Assembly: GCF_954871325.1 (NCBI RefSeq)
Contig: NC_088777.1
Location: forward strand, 46,291,366-46,355,365
Direction of reading: 5' to 3'
Length of the DNA: 64,000 nucleotides
Source of the DNA: Gordionus sp. m RMFG-2023
Lineage: Eukaryota; Nematomorpha; Gordioida; Chordodea; Parachordodidae
Under the pieces are notes generated by a model. It worked only from the letters and a program-made list of their open reading frames with translations. It was not told where the DNA came from and did no database searches. Numbering within the stretch: position 1 is the stretch's first letter; every line of letters starts with the position of its first letter. Positions 13,301 to 24,281 of this stretch are shown here, piece by piece. The position numbers were made by a program, and so were the translations under genes.

Positions 13301-16300
13301 ATAAAAAATCTATTTTTTTCAAAAAAAAAAATAGCAAATTTTCCAGATTTGCAGGGGTAAACGCATTCAAACTTAGCTCCTCTATCCCCTAAAACTTGTT
13401 TGGCAATATTAAACAAGTTTTTATGGATTAATCGGAGAAGTTTGTGCATATTTCTATATAGAAATTTTAAAAAAAACTATTTCCTAACATAAAAAACTGT
13501 ATATAAAAAACAAAGTAGAAATTGTTATAAATAAATAAATTGAATTGATTGTGGCTAGGGGTAAGCGCAGTCTGGCCCTACCCGAAAGCTAGACCCGCGG
13601 TCGAGGAAGATTTTTGAGCCTTGTTGGAAAAAAATTTCCATGGGGCGAGCCGGCCTAAATTTTGAAGATGTTCTTAAAACTGATAGATAATTAAGCAAAT
13701 TTGTGTCATTTTCATTGAAAAGAATTATTACGTGCTTAAAAAAACCCTGATGGAAAATTTAAACGGGGGTCGATTCGGTCCTAGCTGACTTATAATTATG
13801 ACAAAAAAGTTTTGGTAGATTATATTTTTCGTGACACGTAATATTAAACCGTCCCCGTTATATATATACTAATAAATTGAGCAAAGCTTTGGTTCCCTAA
13901 AAACCCATCAAACTGAGATATAAAATTTTAAGTTGAATAATTAGGCCACAAGTCACTTGTAAACATATAAGAATCGTAGTAGTCCATTTTTATAATAAAA
14001 TTTAAGGCCATGTTCCGGTTTGTCTTATTTCTAAACATTAGTCTGTTTCCGCCTATACGGCTTCCTCTAAACAGCCTAAAGAGATAGAGGCTAAACGAAT
14101 TATTCTTTATTCGATTTGAAGTATTTTACGCACACGAAAAACAAAAATTATTCGATTCGTGAATTCGGAAAATAGACTATCTTCCTAATATTTTTTTACT
14201 CTATTGTTCGATTAAATTATTCGAGATTATATGTATAATTTAAAATTATTCGTATTATTAGTAAATATTCGAAATAATTTGTTAATATTTGCAAATATCA
14301 TAAATATTCAAAAAGAAAATTATTCTTAATTATTCAGCATGTTCCTTTGCGGAACTTTTTCCACATCTGTAAATCACTTTTTAAAAATTTTAATAATCCA
14401 TTTTTTAAAGAATTCAATTTTCGGACAGAATAGAATATTCGACGAACTAAATCGAATAATTCAAATAAAAATTTTAACTATTCGATTCGAAAATAAGAAG
14501 TTTGAAATTTGTTTAAAGGCTGGACTAAACAGAACTAAGTTTCAAAAATAATATAAACCATTACACGGCCTAACATTTGGGTTTTTCCCCCGTATTTTAA
14601 CAGAATTAAGTTGTCGAATCGTATTTCAACATAGATAGTTTATCGCCACCAACCCTGCACTGAATAAATATTTTTTTCTTTCATTGTATACATTCTGGAA
14701 TACGATTCAAGAAAAATCAGATCTCAAAATTAAAAGACGCTAGCTATGAATTATATAAGTATTAAAAATTGGCTTTTCTCCTTTTAATGAAATAAGACAA
14801 ACTATTACACGGCCTAACAGTTGGTTTTTCCCCTATTTCTCTAATTATGATGTGATGTGATTTAATTTTCTATTAAAAATATTTATAATGACATAAGAAA
14901 AGAAAAGTATTATATATATAATTTTTTACACCTTGCATTAAATTTAAAAAAATATATATATTATAATCCAAATTGTCCACCTTTTTTTGTTAAAAAAGGG
15001 TATTTTATTTTATATAAAAATGTTATTACTAGACATAACAATTAATAATAAGATGTATAAAGCCTTATTTATTTATTTTTAATAGGTGAATGATAGGAAT
15101 AGGATTATATATATATATCTCTAGGAAGATGTCATTCGTTTGTTTAAGTTCAAGTATTATTTTTATATTTCTTGTAACAAAAAAATCTTTTAAGACGGTT
15201 ATTTTCATGTTATAATATTATTATATTTATATAAATAAATTTTGTTGAAAGGAATATTTTTTTTAAAAAAAGCAATTATCAAGTCTCTTCTATAATGTGA
15301 TAAATTATTGTGCCAACTCCCCTTTGTGAATTCCACTTTAAAATTAAAATTATTGTAGAAGTGAAAAAAATAGTATTATTAAATTATGATTGTAAGGATT
15401 ATGTTATTTATTGGAAATCGGATTTTGGACGATAATGGAATTTTGTTTAAAGTGTATTCGTTATGCCATGGGAATGGGACTTTTCTCAAGATATCGTAAA
15501 TTACTTCACAAGTTCAAATAAGATAATACACCTGTGACCTATCTTTTTATAAACCATTTGATATAATATACCTCTTTCTATTTCTGTGATTTTTTTTTTG
15601 AATAATGAATGTTTATAATACTAAAAAAATATATATTCGTTTTAAAATCCAAAAGTTGCGAAAAAAATTGCGAAATTTGATTTTTTATTTGATTAATCAT
15701 TATTTACGTGATTCTGATCTAGTGTTGTTAAACGGCTCGTTTTGAGCTGATTTTTAAAAACAGCGAACTCAATATTTCATTTAGAATAATATTATGCAAG
15801 CCTGAAGATTATGTTTGTAGAAGGAACAAAGGTTTGGACATCTATTAGCGAAATCTCGAGGCTTGGCTAAAATATTGAGTTCCGTTTTTAAAAATCGGCT
15901 CAAAACGAGCCGTTTAACAACACTATTCTGATCTGATTTATATAATTATTATAAATGCTTTAAAGAGTACGAGTACAGACACTTCCAAAAGTATAATAAG
16001 ACTCATCTAGAAAGTTAAAGAAATTAAGATTTTTTTTTAATAATAAAAACAGGGAGTGGTAGATGATAAATTAAATTTCAAGTTATGTTATCAATTATGA
16101 TTACTAAAGGAAAAATACAAAGAAAACAATATAATGTAATCACACACAAAGCTAAAAAAAAAGAAAAATTGAGCTAAGAACAAAAACACGATTTATGAAT
16201 ATATGAACTTGTTACGTATTTTATTTTTATTTTTTTAAAAAAAGAACATCTTGAAATCTGACTTTGGGGATTGCATTAAAATTTAGATTTATCATGGTAA

Positions 16301-17326
16301 AAATATAAATAATTGTTATTTCATAAGAGTAAAAAAAGTAAAAAGATAACAAACATTTTAAATCATTTAAATATTATTAATTCATAAACTGACTGACCTA
16401 AGTTAAAATCTTATATCCCATATTCGATCTCTTAAAAAAATGGTTGTCAGGTTCGTTTAAAATTATATTGGATATACCCATGGAGGCCAAAACATAAACA
16501 AATATTTTTATTTGAAAAAACATATGATTAGACCTGATCGTAATTTTAACGTTAAGTCTTCCAATTTTGTATAACAACTTTAAAAGAATTTAATTAAGGG
16601 GCATTTTTCGGTCCATGTGTCCGAATCAAAAACTCTTTTGAACAAAATAGTGGAGTATTTTTTAAAAATAAAAGTATATTCTATTCTAACCTTGCCCAAC
16701 AGTTTTCCTTTGATGTAGGAGGTTTGGGATGATTTGTCGTGAACGTATTGATAACACCTTTTCTCGAGAGCGACCCTATTGGCCAGCGAACCATCGATGG
16801 GGTCTTCGGCCGATATGTATTTGACGTTATAAAGTTGAGGGTCGACGTTAACGTTATTGAGGTAATAGCAAGATTGCGGGCGATCCTTGTTTGACCTATC
16901 AGTGCGACAATTTCTATCCTCGTTACGTTTGATGAGGCTCCAAGGTACTGGGTTCCTTGGCTCGTCGTGAGCGTGGTGCCTTTCGCATAGAATTTCTTGC
17001 ATATCATCACACATTATGTTTCTGTCGATAACTCTGAGACCGCCGCCGCTTAAGCCGCCAGGAATCGCCGGATTAGATGGATGATCGCAATTTTGAATGT
17101 TCGAAATATTTTTGTCATCCATCTTGGCTACTTTTTTCCCGTTGAGATGACGAGATTCCTGGCAATGATCCTTGCACCTATTTGAGGCCACCTTAAGTCT
17201 CCAATTAGCGTAACAGCCGTTATTAGCATTATTTATCAATGAACGCATGCGCTCGTAGTCATACCTATCTATGATCGGGATGTGTGAAGAATCCATGTTA
17301 TTATAATTCTCTGCCGATATGACCAT
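405..17326 (-). CDS. PLK: Polo-like serine/threonine kinase gene, nine coding exons
   Basis: Polo-like kinases phosphorylate mitotic and centrosomal proteins. I read nine exons on the minus strand: 17326-16691, 9755-9648, 9362-9246, 7343-7129, 7056-6961, 3473-3246, 3105-2943, 1835-1544 and 1303-405. Phases agree throughout and give 917 residues. The kinase domain is about 204-465: glycine loop LGKGGFAKC (210-218), Lys233 in FAAK, helix-C Glu252, HRDLKLGN (325-332), DFG (345-347), APE, then GKPPFE. The LKLGN loop, the GGFAKCF loop and SICGTPNY are polo-family hallmarks. Ser360 sits where human PLK1 has Thr210. About 200 residues of unrecognised polar sequence precede the kinase. The roughly 450 residues after it are charged and serine-rich, and I see no polo box. 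Either the last exon is not terminal and polo boxes lie beyond the left edge, or this paralogue lacks them. Exons 1-6 are firm, 7-9 less so. Confidence 0.9.
1544..1835 (-). CDS. PLK: PLK exon 8 (tentative): basic linker
   Basis: 97 codons plus one base, acceptor AAATAG|CGT and donor ACAA|GTACAA. Asn-rich, then basic ([20 protein letters not shown]). No domain recognised. WVDK faintly recalls the WVxx of polo box 1, but the surrounding residues do not match, so I do not call a polo box. Confidence 0.55.
1836..2942 (-). other. PLK intron 7, AT-rich filler
   Basis: 1107 nt between tentative exons 7 and 8. AT-rich, no open frame of note and no recognisable element. Confidence 0.4.
2943..3105 (-). 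CDS. PLK: PLK exon 7 (tentative): post-kinase linker
   Basis: One base plus 54 codons, containing [18 protein letters not shown] and [18 protein letters not shown]. Acceptor CGCGAAG|A and donor CAC|GTAAAT were chosen because they keep phase with exons 6 and 8. No domain is recognisable. The frame is open further, to 2844, so the 3' boundary could differ. Confidence 0.55.
3150..3215 (-). other. tRNA-promoter-like A/B boxes in PLK intron 6
   Basis: On the minus strand an A-box-like TTAGGCGAAGAGG is followed 43 nt later by a B-box-like GGGTTCGAG that can form a T-arm (CCGGG / TTCGG around a 7-base loop). No acceptor stem pairs, so this is not a tRNA. At most it is a decayed tRNA-derived SINE head. 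Confidence 0.2.
3246..3473 (-). CDS. PLK: PLK exon 6: kinase C-lobe
   Basis: One base plus 75 codons plus two bases. It begins [20 protein letters not shown] and includes the arginine of the QPHLRIDL helix and [10 protein letters not shown], as at the end of PLK kinase domains. Donor GA|GTAATT. If that donor were not used, translation would stop one codon later, giving a kinase-only product. Confidence 0.92.
3474..6960 (-). other. PLK intron 5, repeat relics
   Basis: 3487 nt, mostly poly-A/T rich. Around 5640-6050 it holds GC-rich blocks (GGGCTCGG, GGGCCAGGCC) like the CAGAGACCTGCAGG MITE family, with a roughly 33-bp unit ending AAGGGCTCGG occurring twice in tandem (about 5655-5710). Nothing else is recognisable. 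Confidence 0.4.
6961..7056 (-). CDS. PLK: PLK exon 5: activation segment and APE
   Basis: One base plus 31 codons plus two bases: [18 protein letters not shown], then [13 protein letters not shown]. The following Met is split across the next intron (AT|G). Only 72 nt separate it from exon 4. The residue aligned with the PLK1 activating threonine is Ser360. Confidence 0.95.
7129..7343 (-). CDS. PLK: PLK exon 4: catalytic loop and DFG
   Basis: 71 codons plus two bases. It carries [39 protein letters not shown] and [22 protein letters not shown] is the polo-family form of the catalytic loop. Donor GT|GTAAGTG. Confidence 0.95.
7344..9245 (-). other. PLK intron 3 with MITE relic
   Basis: 1902 nt. 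Contains a family-A palindromic MITE relic at about 7865-8030; the rest is AT-rich without signals. Confidence 0.4.
7865..8030. mobile_element. Palindromic hAT-type MITE, family A, relic
   Basis: Inner inverted arms GGCTAACCCAATATTTTAGCC and, about 100 bases on, GGTTAAAATATTGGGTTAGC match the family-A core. The outer TAGTGTTG ends are eroded. Confidence 0.7.
9246..9362 (-). CDS. PLK: PLK exon 3: helix C and hinge
   Basis: 39 codons, phase 0, acceptor TTTTTTTCAG|GTT and donor AAA|GTATGC. It encodes [19 protein letters not shown], then [17 protein letters not shown]. Glu252 of REIEIH is the helix-C salt-bridge residue. ILEYC is the hinge and resembles PLK2/3 (LLEYCSRR). Confidence 0.9.
9648..9755 (-). 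CDS. PLK: PLK exon 2: glycine loop and ATP-binding lysine
   Basis: 36 codons, phase 0 at both ends (acceptor AAAAAAG|GGT, donor CAA|GTGAGA). It encodes [12 protein letters not shown], then [14 protein letters not shown] and ISHKEQ. This aligns residue by residue with the GGFAKCFEI...FAGKIVPKSLL segment of human PLK1. The exon is too short to appear in a simple ORF scan. Confidence 0.9.
9835..10140. repeat. Family-B MITE relics
   Basis: Two GC-rich clusters (CGGCCCAGAGTCCAG at about 9843; GGGCCTAAAA and GCGCTGGGCTCTGG at 10048-10122) in poly-A/T surroundings, like the GC-rich ends of family B. No target duplication could be read. Confidence 0.35.
11361..11548. mobile_element. Palindromic hAT-type MITE, family A
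   Basis: Starts TAGTGTTGTTAAATGGC and ends CAAAGCTA. Internal arms GGCTAACCCAATATTTTAGCC pair with the right half. Flanks TTTTTAAC and CTTTTAAA may be a decayed 8-bp target duplication. Confidence 0.8.
12894..13163. mobile_element. GC-ended hAT-type MITE, family B
   Basis: Left end CGGAAACCGGCAAGCC and right end CTGTAGGTCTCTG are imperfect inverted copies of CAGAGACCTGCAGGC. The flanks ATTTGTAT (12886-12893) and ATTTATAT (13164-13171) match at 7 of 8 bases, as expected for a hAT target duplication. The interior has poly-G/C and AT-rich filler and no coding sequence. Confidence 0.75.
13555..13830. repeat. Probable family-B MITE relic
   Basis: GC-rich blocks (TCTGGCCCTACCCG, GGGGCGAGCCGGCC) separated by AT-rich DNA resemble family B; the ends are not defined. 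Confidence 0.3.
15720..15925. mobile_element. Palindromic hAT-type MITE, family A, intact ends
   Basis: 206 bp from TAGTGTTGTTAAACGGC to its inverted copy ending CAACACTA, flanked by a perfect 8-bp duplication TTCTGATC (15712-15719 and 15926-15933). The element is close to a full palindrome: CGTTTTGAGC, GGCTAACTC-type and AATATTT blocks recur inverted. No protein is encoded. Confidence 0.95.
16691..17326 (-). CDS. PLK: PLK exon 1: N-terminal extension and kinase start
   Basis: 212 codons from an ATG at 17326. The sequence is polar, rich in Asn, Asp, Arg and Cys, and has no domain I recognise until its last residues, YIKGKLLGK, which are the first kinase strand. The donor is AAG|GTTAGA, phase 0, joining directly to GGFAKC of exon 2. 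Base composition is clearly less AT-rich than the flanks. A second Met at residue 11 is a possible alternative start. Confidence 0.85.
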
Positions 17327-19547
17327 GATTTGATTTTTTTAAATTTTTTTTTTAAAAAATTTTAAATTTATGATGTTTTAAGTTTCGTGAATTTATCATC
17401 CTTTATTTCATTTTTTTTTTATAGTATAGTTATCCTTTAAAAAAATTTAAAAAGAAAATTTAATTTTTTTTTATTATAAAATTGTTAAATTAAACATTTT
17501 TAAAAAAACACAATTGGAATAATAAAAATAATGAAATTGCTTTAAATGTTTTCTTCAAAAAAACATTTTAAAAAAAACAAAAAAAAACAAGGAGCAAAAA
17601 AAAATAGGTTTTTGCTAAAAAGGGATTATTCAAATTTATTCAAATTTTTAATGGGCCAATTTATTTATTTTTATCATTATTTAATAAATTTTTTTTAAAA
17701 AAGGGTGTTTTGAGGGGAAAAAAAGTAGAAGACAAAATAAAAATTTAATTTAATTTAAAAAATAATAATGAAAAATAAATGAAACTTATTTACTTATAAA
17801 ATAAAAAGGGATTATAATAAATATAATATATATAATAAAAAAAAAGCAGAATTTTTTGATGTGATGTGTGTATTTTAATTTATTTATTATTTCATCTTAT
17901 TTATCACACTCACCCACACCTGAACTAAACTTGTAAATGTAAACAAAACAAAATTTATTATTTATCACTTTTACCTTTGATTTAATATCATCATCTTAAT
18001 CTTCTCATCACTATATTACATTGTATACTGTAAAAATTTAAAAGTCTCATAAAATTTGTTTTTAATCTTGTGTATTATATTTTATTTATTTATATACTTC
18101 TTTTCACTTTTCGCCTCTACCTTTTTTTTTAAATCTTTTTTATTTATTTAATTTTTATTTTGTTTGTTTTTTTTTTAAATTTTTGTTAATAAAAATTAAT
18201 TTATTAACTATTTTTTATATTTATTTTAATTTTTTATTTTCACTGGTAATATAATTATCTTCCCATTTACCTCGAAGAAGTCTATAAATTATAAGGGAAA
18301 AAAAAGGAGCTCTTACTAAGAATAACGCATGATGTATCCTTTTGGTGAGATAAATGAAATATTTAATTCGCCAAAAAAATATATATATAAAATTAAATGG
18401 TAAAAGCGAAAAATAATTTCCCGGAAGAAAAATCTCTCAATAATAATTCCCCGGAATTGATTTTCCTAAAATTTTTAAACATTTTATTTGAAGATATTTT
18501 ATTTCGTGAAAATATTTATTTATAAAGAAATTTTTTCTCCTATTTTATTAATTTTTAATATCTTTAATAATACGGGGATTTTTTTTTCCGAGGAATTATT
18601 TTCCTAGATTCAAATTAATTATCCAATAAGTGAACGTCCTATTCAGTGGGGATATGTTTTAAACTACTCATCTTGATAATGGATAAATCGACGAAGCCTC
18701 CCTTTAATCATAATTCTAATGAAAGGAAAACAACTAGAGAATAAGAGTGATATATTTAAATTACGACATTTTTTCCTCTATATTCATTCTGCTTTTCTAA
18801 AAATTTTTTGATATTATAGATAGATCTCGCTAGATATTGTCTTGTATTGCTTACATTAACATTAGTAATATGAATTAATTTATGCTATTGTAATTAAGTA
18901 ACAATAATAAAATAAAGTTTAATACATTTTATTTTTTAATATATATAAAAAGACATTATTTTGACAACTGTGAAACATATAATCCACTCAAAAATGATTT
19001 GAATTTTAAATTTAATTCCATACAATGCATCATACAAAACAAAATTAAGTGATGAAAATGAAAATAAAAATAAAAAGGATCTAAAAAAAAATCATGTTTT
19101 TTTATATAAAAAGATGATTTTACTTTTTTCCTTCCCATGATAATAAATAAATATATTTTTTGATTTGAAAATTCTGTTTTCTTTTGAAATATTTTCCGAA
19201 ATTTGTCATGAATGGGGAGGGAGATACAAGTATTTTTATATTATAAAAAAGAATTTTTTTTCATAATCCTATTTCATTAACTTTATTTTTCATTAACTAC
19301 TTGTTAATCAGATAATGTAAAAATTATCTCCTTGAATAAAAAAAATAAAATTTATCATTACAAAATATTATATTTTTTATAAAAAATAACTAACCTTATT
19401 TCGGATATTTATTAGAAAAAATAGAAAAAAATTTAGATTTTGGAAAAATGAAAGATTAAGGATGTTAAAATACCAAAGGTAGTGTTGAACTACTCGGTAT
19501 TTTATAAAAAATTGCTTTCATCTATAAGACACACACACATGATTATG
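17327..19547. other. AT-rich region upstream of PLK
   Basis: 5' flank of the kinase gene; long poly-A/T runs to about 18250. No open frame, RNA gene or repeat recognised, and no convincing promoter element. Confidence 0.4.
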
Positions 19548-19555
19548 ATATATAT

Positions 19556-19693
19556 CAAAGACCTGCATGCCCTAAGCCCTACTCGGGTTATATAGGACGG
19601 GCCTTAAATCTTTTTGGATAAAAATCCGGGCCCGGCCTGAAAATATAAAACCCGGGCTGGGCCGAAATGAAATAGTACCTCTGCAGTTATCTG
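19556..19693. mobile_element. GC-ended hAT-type MITE, family B, short copy
   Basis: Left end CAAAGACCTGCATGCCC, right end CTGCAGTTATCTG. Flanked by ATATATAT on both sides (19548-19555, 19694-19701), which fits an 8-bp duplication but is low-complexity sequence. Interior has CGGGCCCGGCC and CGGGCTGGGCC. Confidence 0.7.
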
Positions 19694-19949
19694 ATATATA
19701 TTTTTTTTTTAAACAATCCTTATTTTCTAAAAGCGTGTGCATATATGACTAATCGCATAGTTATGAATTCGAATTCAATAACGGATCTCGTTTTTGTGTA
19801 CTGCGGGGTATGATAGATCCATTTTTCTTAATAAAAATATTTTTTTAAAAAAAAACATATCTTATTGTAAAAAAAAAAATTGGCTATTTAGATAATTTCT
19901 ATATGTTGTCTTGGCCGTAACTAACATAGGAATACCTAAAAAATTTGTT

Positions 19950-20114
19950 ATGCTCGATTTTTTAAAAATCGACTTTCCTCAGAGATTTTGCTCATTGATG
20001 GTTAGAAAGGTTTGGACATTTTTTAACTAAAATCTTGAGGCTTGCGCTATGTATTTGGTCTGAAAATATTGAGTTAGACATTTTTTTAAAAAATGGAGCC
20101 GTTTAACCATACTA
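19950..20114. mobile_element. Family-A MITE relic
   Basis: Core features (GAGATTTTGCTCATTGATGG, GGTTTGGACAT, TATTGAGTTAG, GCCGTTTAACCATACTA) match family A. The left terminus is not recognisable. Confidence 0.65.
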
Positions 20115-20442
20115 CACTGAAAAAAAATATTATAGCTAAATATGGCCAGTTTGGCCCGAAAATTAAATCGCTAGATTTTAAATTGATATAAATTTGTTGT
20201 AAGCTAAGCTGGCACAAGCTGATTCGAAACAAAAAAATAATAAATGGGTAATAAAATAAAATGATAAAATAAGATTTGTAATTTTATGTTTTTTAAGAAA
20301 CTTTTATTTTTTCTGTATTTATAGATCTATTTTCTATCTTTTTATAAAAGTTAATTTATTTTTATTATACATTGTTAGCGTCAGTCAATGTGTTTTCGGC
20401 AATGTAATTATTTTTACAACTTTAAATCATTTTTTGTTTAAA

Positions 20443-20656
20443 TTTAAAAATCGGATTTTACCGGAAATACATTTTATCATGTTTGGAATATCTATCTTAT
20501 GAATTGTAGACAATTTTGCTCTTAACCTTAGAGCAATTTATAATTTGTATATATTAAGTTTAACAGTTCGTGGAAAAATTGTCTGAATTTCTTAGGGTAG
20601 GTATTCCAAACATCATGGTATACATTTTCGGTAAAATTAGATTTTTAAATTTTTAA
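20443..20656. repeat. Inverted-repeat element, family C
   Basis: Arms of about 50 bases: TCGGATTTTACCGGAAATAC followed by ATGTTTGGAATA on the left, and TATTCCAAACAT then TTTTCGGTAAAATTAGA on the right, with a 110-base centre. Similar arms occur at 25145-25475 and 33835-34085. Probably another MITE; target duplication not determined. Confidence 0.6.
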
Positions 20657-23600
20657 AAACGCGCTCAAAAAATTATTTAAATTTGAAAAAATAACACATT
20701 GCCCGAAAAAAACACATTGGCGATAACACAATGATGTAAATAAAAAAAGTAATTTCGTAATTTCCTTTATTTTTATGCAAGAAAATGTAACGTTTATTTT
20801 ATATCCTCCGATAAAAAAAAGGAACCTGACAGACATCAATATAAGATATATTTTTTATCACTAAAATTAAAAACCCGGCCCATATTCAGCTGGCCCAGAG
20901 TTGGCGATCGGGCAGGTTTAGCTTTATGTGGATAATAACAATTATGAGATGAATGCTGTAAATTGCGCATGAATACAAGTTTTTTTTTATTTATAAATAT
21001 GGCCCCAACATTTCTGTGGTAAAAATTTTTTCTGGGAATCAAAAAATTGAATTCATATTTGAAACGAGAATTTTAATATAAAATGTTAATTAAAAATAAC
21101 AGGAAATTTAATATATTTTATTCAAAAGATTATTTTTTTTCACCATCATCAATATATTTGACCTATCGTATTAAATTAATTTAAAAATATCGCAATTATT
21201 CATTTTTCATTTTAAGGCATAATATTCATTTAATCAGTAAATATTCAAATAAAGTAACCCATGACGGAAAAAATTTTTTTTTTATTAATGAGCATTTTAT
21301 TTTAGATTAATTTATAAAAATGGCTGCCAATATTTTTGAAGTGGTAAAAAAAATTGAGACTAATTGGCATATGCAATTCAAATAAATAAGACCGCCAATT
21401 AATTTGAAGCGACAATTTAGTATAAATATATTCGTATAAAATGTATTTGAAAGTATGATACATTCAGCTCGTAGTGGCACATAGTGTTGTTAAATGGCAC
21501 GATTTAAGCTGATTTTTAAAAAATGGCTAACTCAATATTTTATCCATAAAAATATTACCCAAGCCTGTTTAATCTTCATTTACAGTTCAAATTTTAAATT
21601 TCATAATATAAAATATAGCCAAAATGGAAAAATAAAGAGAAAAATTATTTCTTAGATCTAAGTCGGCGCATAAATTGATAATTTAACCCCTCCAGAATAT
21701 TCCCTCTTGGGGTTAGGATCTATAAGACTTAAGATATGATCATTGATATAATACTCGAAGATGGTTATTAATTGTCATCTCCAAATCCTTTCTGTAGCTT
21801 CGTTTAAGGTTATATATCTCTTAGGTTATATTATTTGTGTTTATCCAAATTTTTTTTATTAATTTTGGTTTGGTAATTTATTTTCCAATTTTTAAATTGA
21901 AATATGAAAAATTTATACAATATTTACAATTTACCTTCATCTATTTTTTTTTTTTAAAAAAATTGGCATAAGTTATTTATAATTATCTTCAACATTTTTA
22001 TCTAAAATAAATAAAATGTTTTACAGAGTTTACGGTTTGATTTTTTGGGGGGGAGTATAATGCCAAAATAAAAATAATGAATATAAAATGGAGATACATT
22101 TCTAAATTTTGATGTGTCGTCGTACCCCACAAGAGTGGTTATGTCAATCTATTTATTTTTAGTAAACGTTGTAATAACTTCACGATAATAATATTAGAAT
22201 ATTTTTACCATAGTTATTAGATTACTCTCACTCTATCAGTACGATATCCATTAAACACTTTAAATTTTCTAACTTTCTTTTCTTTCCTTTTTATTTTAAT
22301 TTACTTTTCTTTCCTTTTTTCTTCTCCTTCTCTTTTGATCTCATATGTCTCTATGGCGATGAAAGCAATTGTTAAAATGAGGGACTAACCTATTTTTTTT
22401 ATAACGTGATATTTATAGGTTTTTTATAAAAAAATTTTAAAGACAATAAAAAAAGGCGTGTTTTTTGTGAGATAAATTTTTTGTTTATTAATAACAATTT
22501 GATTTTGTAACTCCCTTGATAAAATTAGAATTAATGTAAAACCAAAAATATAAAATTTTATAGTGGGGAATTACAACGGAAATTCCTTTTTTTTTATCTT
22601 ACAATACAAACTTAATATAAATAATTTATTAAAGTAATATATCGAAATATTTCTTCTTTTTTTTAAAGTTAAAGTTAACGACAAAATATGAGGAAAATGT
22701 TACAAATTTTATTATCACTAATGTCTAGTTCTTATCGCGATTTGATAACCAATCTATGACACAATGGTCAAATAAAGGCTTTTGTTAATTTATAATAAAA
22801 AAAATGATATGATTTTAATATGTATGTTAGTAGAGAAAAAAAGAGTCAAATAAATTGATAAGAAAAGAGTTACTAGAATGTGTGGGTACTATACACTGTC
22901 TCTAAGACAAGTCCTGTTTTCAAGATATCGAGTCCTAAGCCGATCATTCAACAATGGAAAATTCGTTGTTTTTTTTTATTTTCAATATTAATCACTTCAA
23001 ATGTCAATATTTGGGTGAAAAAATATTATTTTTTAAAAAAAGAAAAATTTATCTTAACTGTTTAAAAGTAAAAACTTGCAAATGCGTTTTAAAATTTATG
23101 AGTATAATCAGGTTAAACTTCCTAAAATAAAAAGTGCTTCAAAATAAGCAATCTTTTATCCAGTCCTAGCAGTTTTGGATCCACTATCAGTTTTCGGCAA
23201 TTGAATCAAGATTCGGTCGAATTTACAAATTAAGTTTACAGAACTCCAGTGTCATATTTTTTTCAAACAAGTCTTAATTAAATATAAAAATAATTTTGTA
23301 GATATTTTTAGCTATAATTATTGCAAAATAAATCGTCTACTTTTCACTAAAAATAAAAATTAATGCTAAGCCCACATTGTTATTGGGGCAATTATTTAAG
23401 TAATCCTCCGATTTGTAATTTTGATAAATCGATAAATCTTTTTCAGTTATTTGAACTAAACGATATCCAGGAACTAATTTAATAGAAATATATATGATAT
23501 GATTATGGCAAAGTAAAAATAATCAAGGTGTTTCTCAGTTGAACAAAATCAATTTTTTTTTCATTTACACCAGCTATCAATTGATTATGTAAAAAAATTG

Positions 23601-24130
23601 CATTTTCTCTATCTTATTTATTTTGAAAAGTAAATTTTTCTCTGAAAGAAATATTCCATTGATTATGCAAATTTAAAGAAATCTTATCATTTAAATGGGT
23701 CTGTAATGATGAGTGCCAAACACCACATGATTTTACAATGTCATGTAACTATGTTCCTCCTGTCATGATTATGTAAAAATATTACTTTCCCCCTGACTCA
23801 AATGCATGATTTCAAATGATGCACGTTTTTGTGTATGATAAACTATGAGCTATAAAGCTAAATGAACACTTTAAGATGTACGAATGGAGTAGGACCTCAA
23901 ATGGACTCGGTCGTAAAATGAAGGATACTAGACAAACTTTTATTTCAGAAAGAAACCTTTAAAAAAATTTTTTTATGAAATTATAAATTAATAATATTTT
24001 TGGTGAGAGGTTGTAGATTATATATTTAATTTTATATAATATCATATGACAATATCATAAGTTATGATTGTCATAAACTGTCATTAATTATTGTCATTCG
24101 GGGAGCTGCGAGATTGAGCGAGCAGTCCTT
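20657..24130. other. Intergenic AT-rich region
   Basis: No gene seen. A one-sided family-A MITE end (TAGTGTTGTTAAATGGC) begins at 21482 and fades by about 21565. The rest is poly-A/T-rich unique-looking sequence. Confidence 0.4.
21482..21565. mobile_element. Family-A MITE, left half only
   Basis: TAGTGTTGTTAAATGGCACG followed by GGCTAACTCAATATTTTATCC; the right half is absent. Confidence 0.65.
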
Positions 24131-24132
24131 TG

Positions 24133-24281
24133 TATGAATGAATAAATAAATGAATGAATGAATGAATAAATGAATGAATGAATAAATGAATGAATGAATG
24201 AATAAATGAATGAATGAATGAATGAATTAATTAATTAATTAATTAATGAATGAATGAATTAATTAATTAATGAATGAAAGA
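24133..24281. repeat. TGAA/TAAA tetranucleotide microsatellite
   Basis: About 37 tetranucleotide units, mainly TGAA with interspersed TAAA and TTAA, the latter forming a short ATTA/TTAA block near the right end. Confidence 0.95.

Larger units (their letters stand above)
9756..16690 (-). other. PLK intron 1, transposon-filled
   Basis: 6935 nt between the first two coding exons. It contains two well-defined family-A MITEs (11361-11548, 15720-15925), one defined family-B MITE (12894-13163), likely family-B relics (about 9835-10140 and 13555-13830) and a possible collapsed family-A copy near 10580-10655. No alternative exon was found. One kinase-like open frame inside was rejected. Confidence 0.6.

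Noticed and set aside
13219-13449. Minus-strand frame with [13 protein letters not shown] and CKSGKFAI, resembling a kinase glycine loop inside PLK intron 1
   Set aside because: It lacks the ATP-binding lysine and no acceptor fits the phase. The true loop exon (GGFAKCFKF...FAAK) was found at 9648-9755 and joins both neighbours perfectly.
24133-24281. Regular short-period repeat considered as a CRISPR-like or satellite array
   Set aside because: Simple TGAA/TAAA microsatellite with no spacers. No CRISPR array exists in this window.
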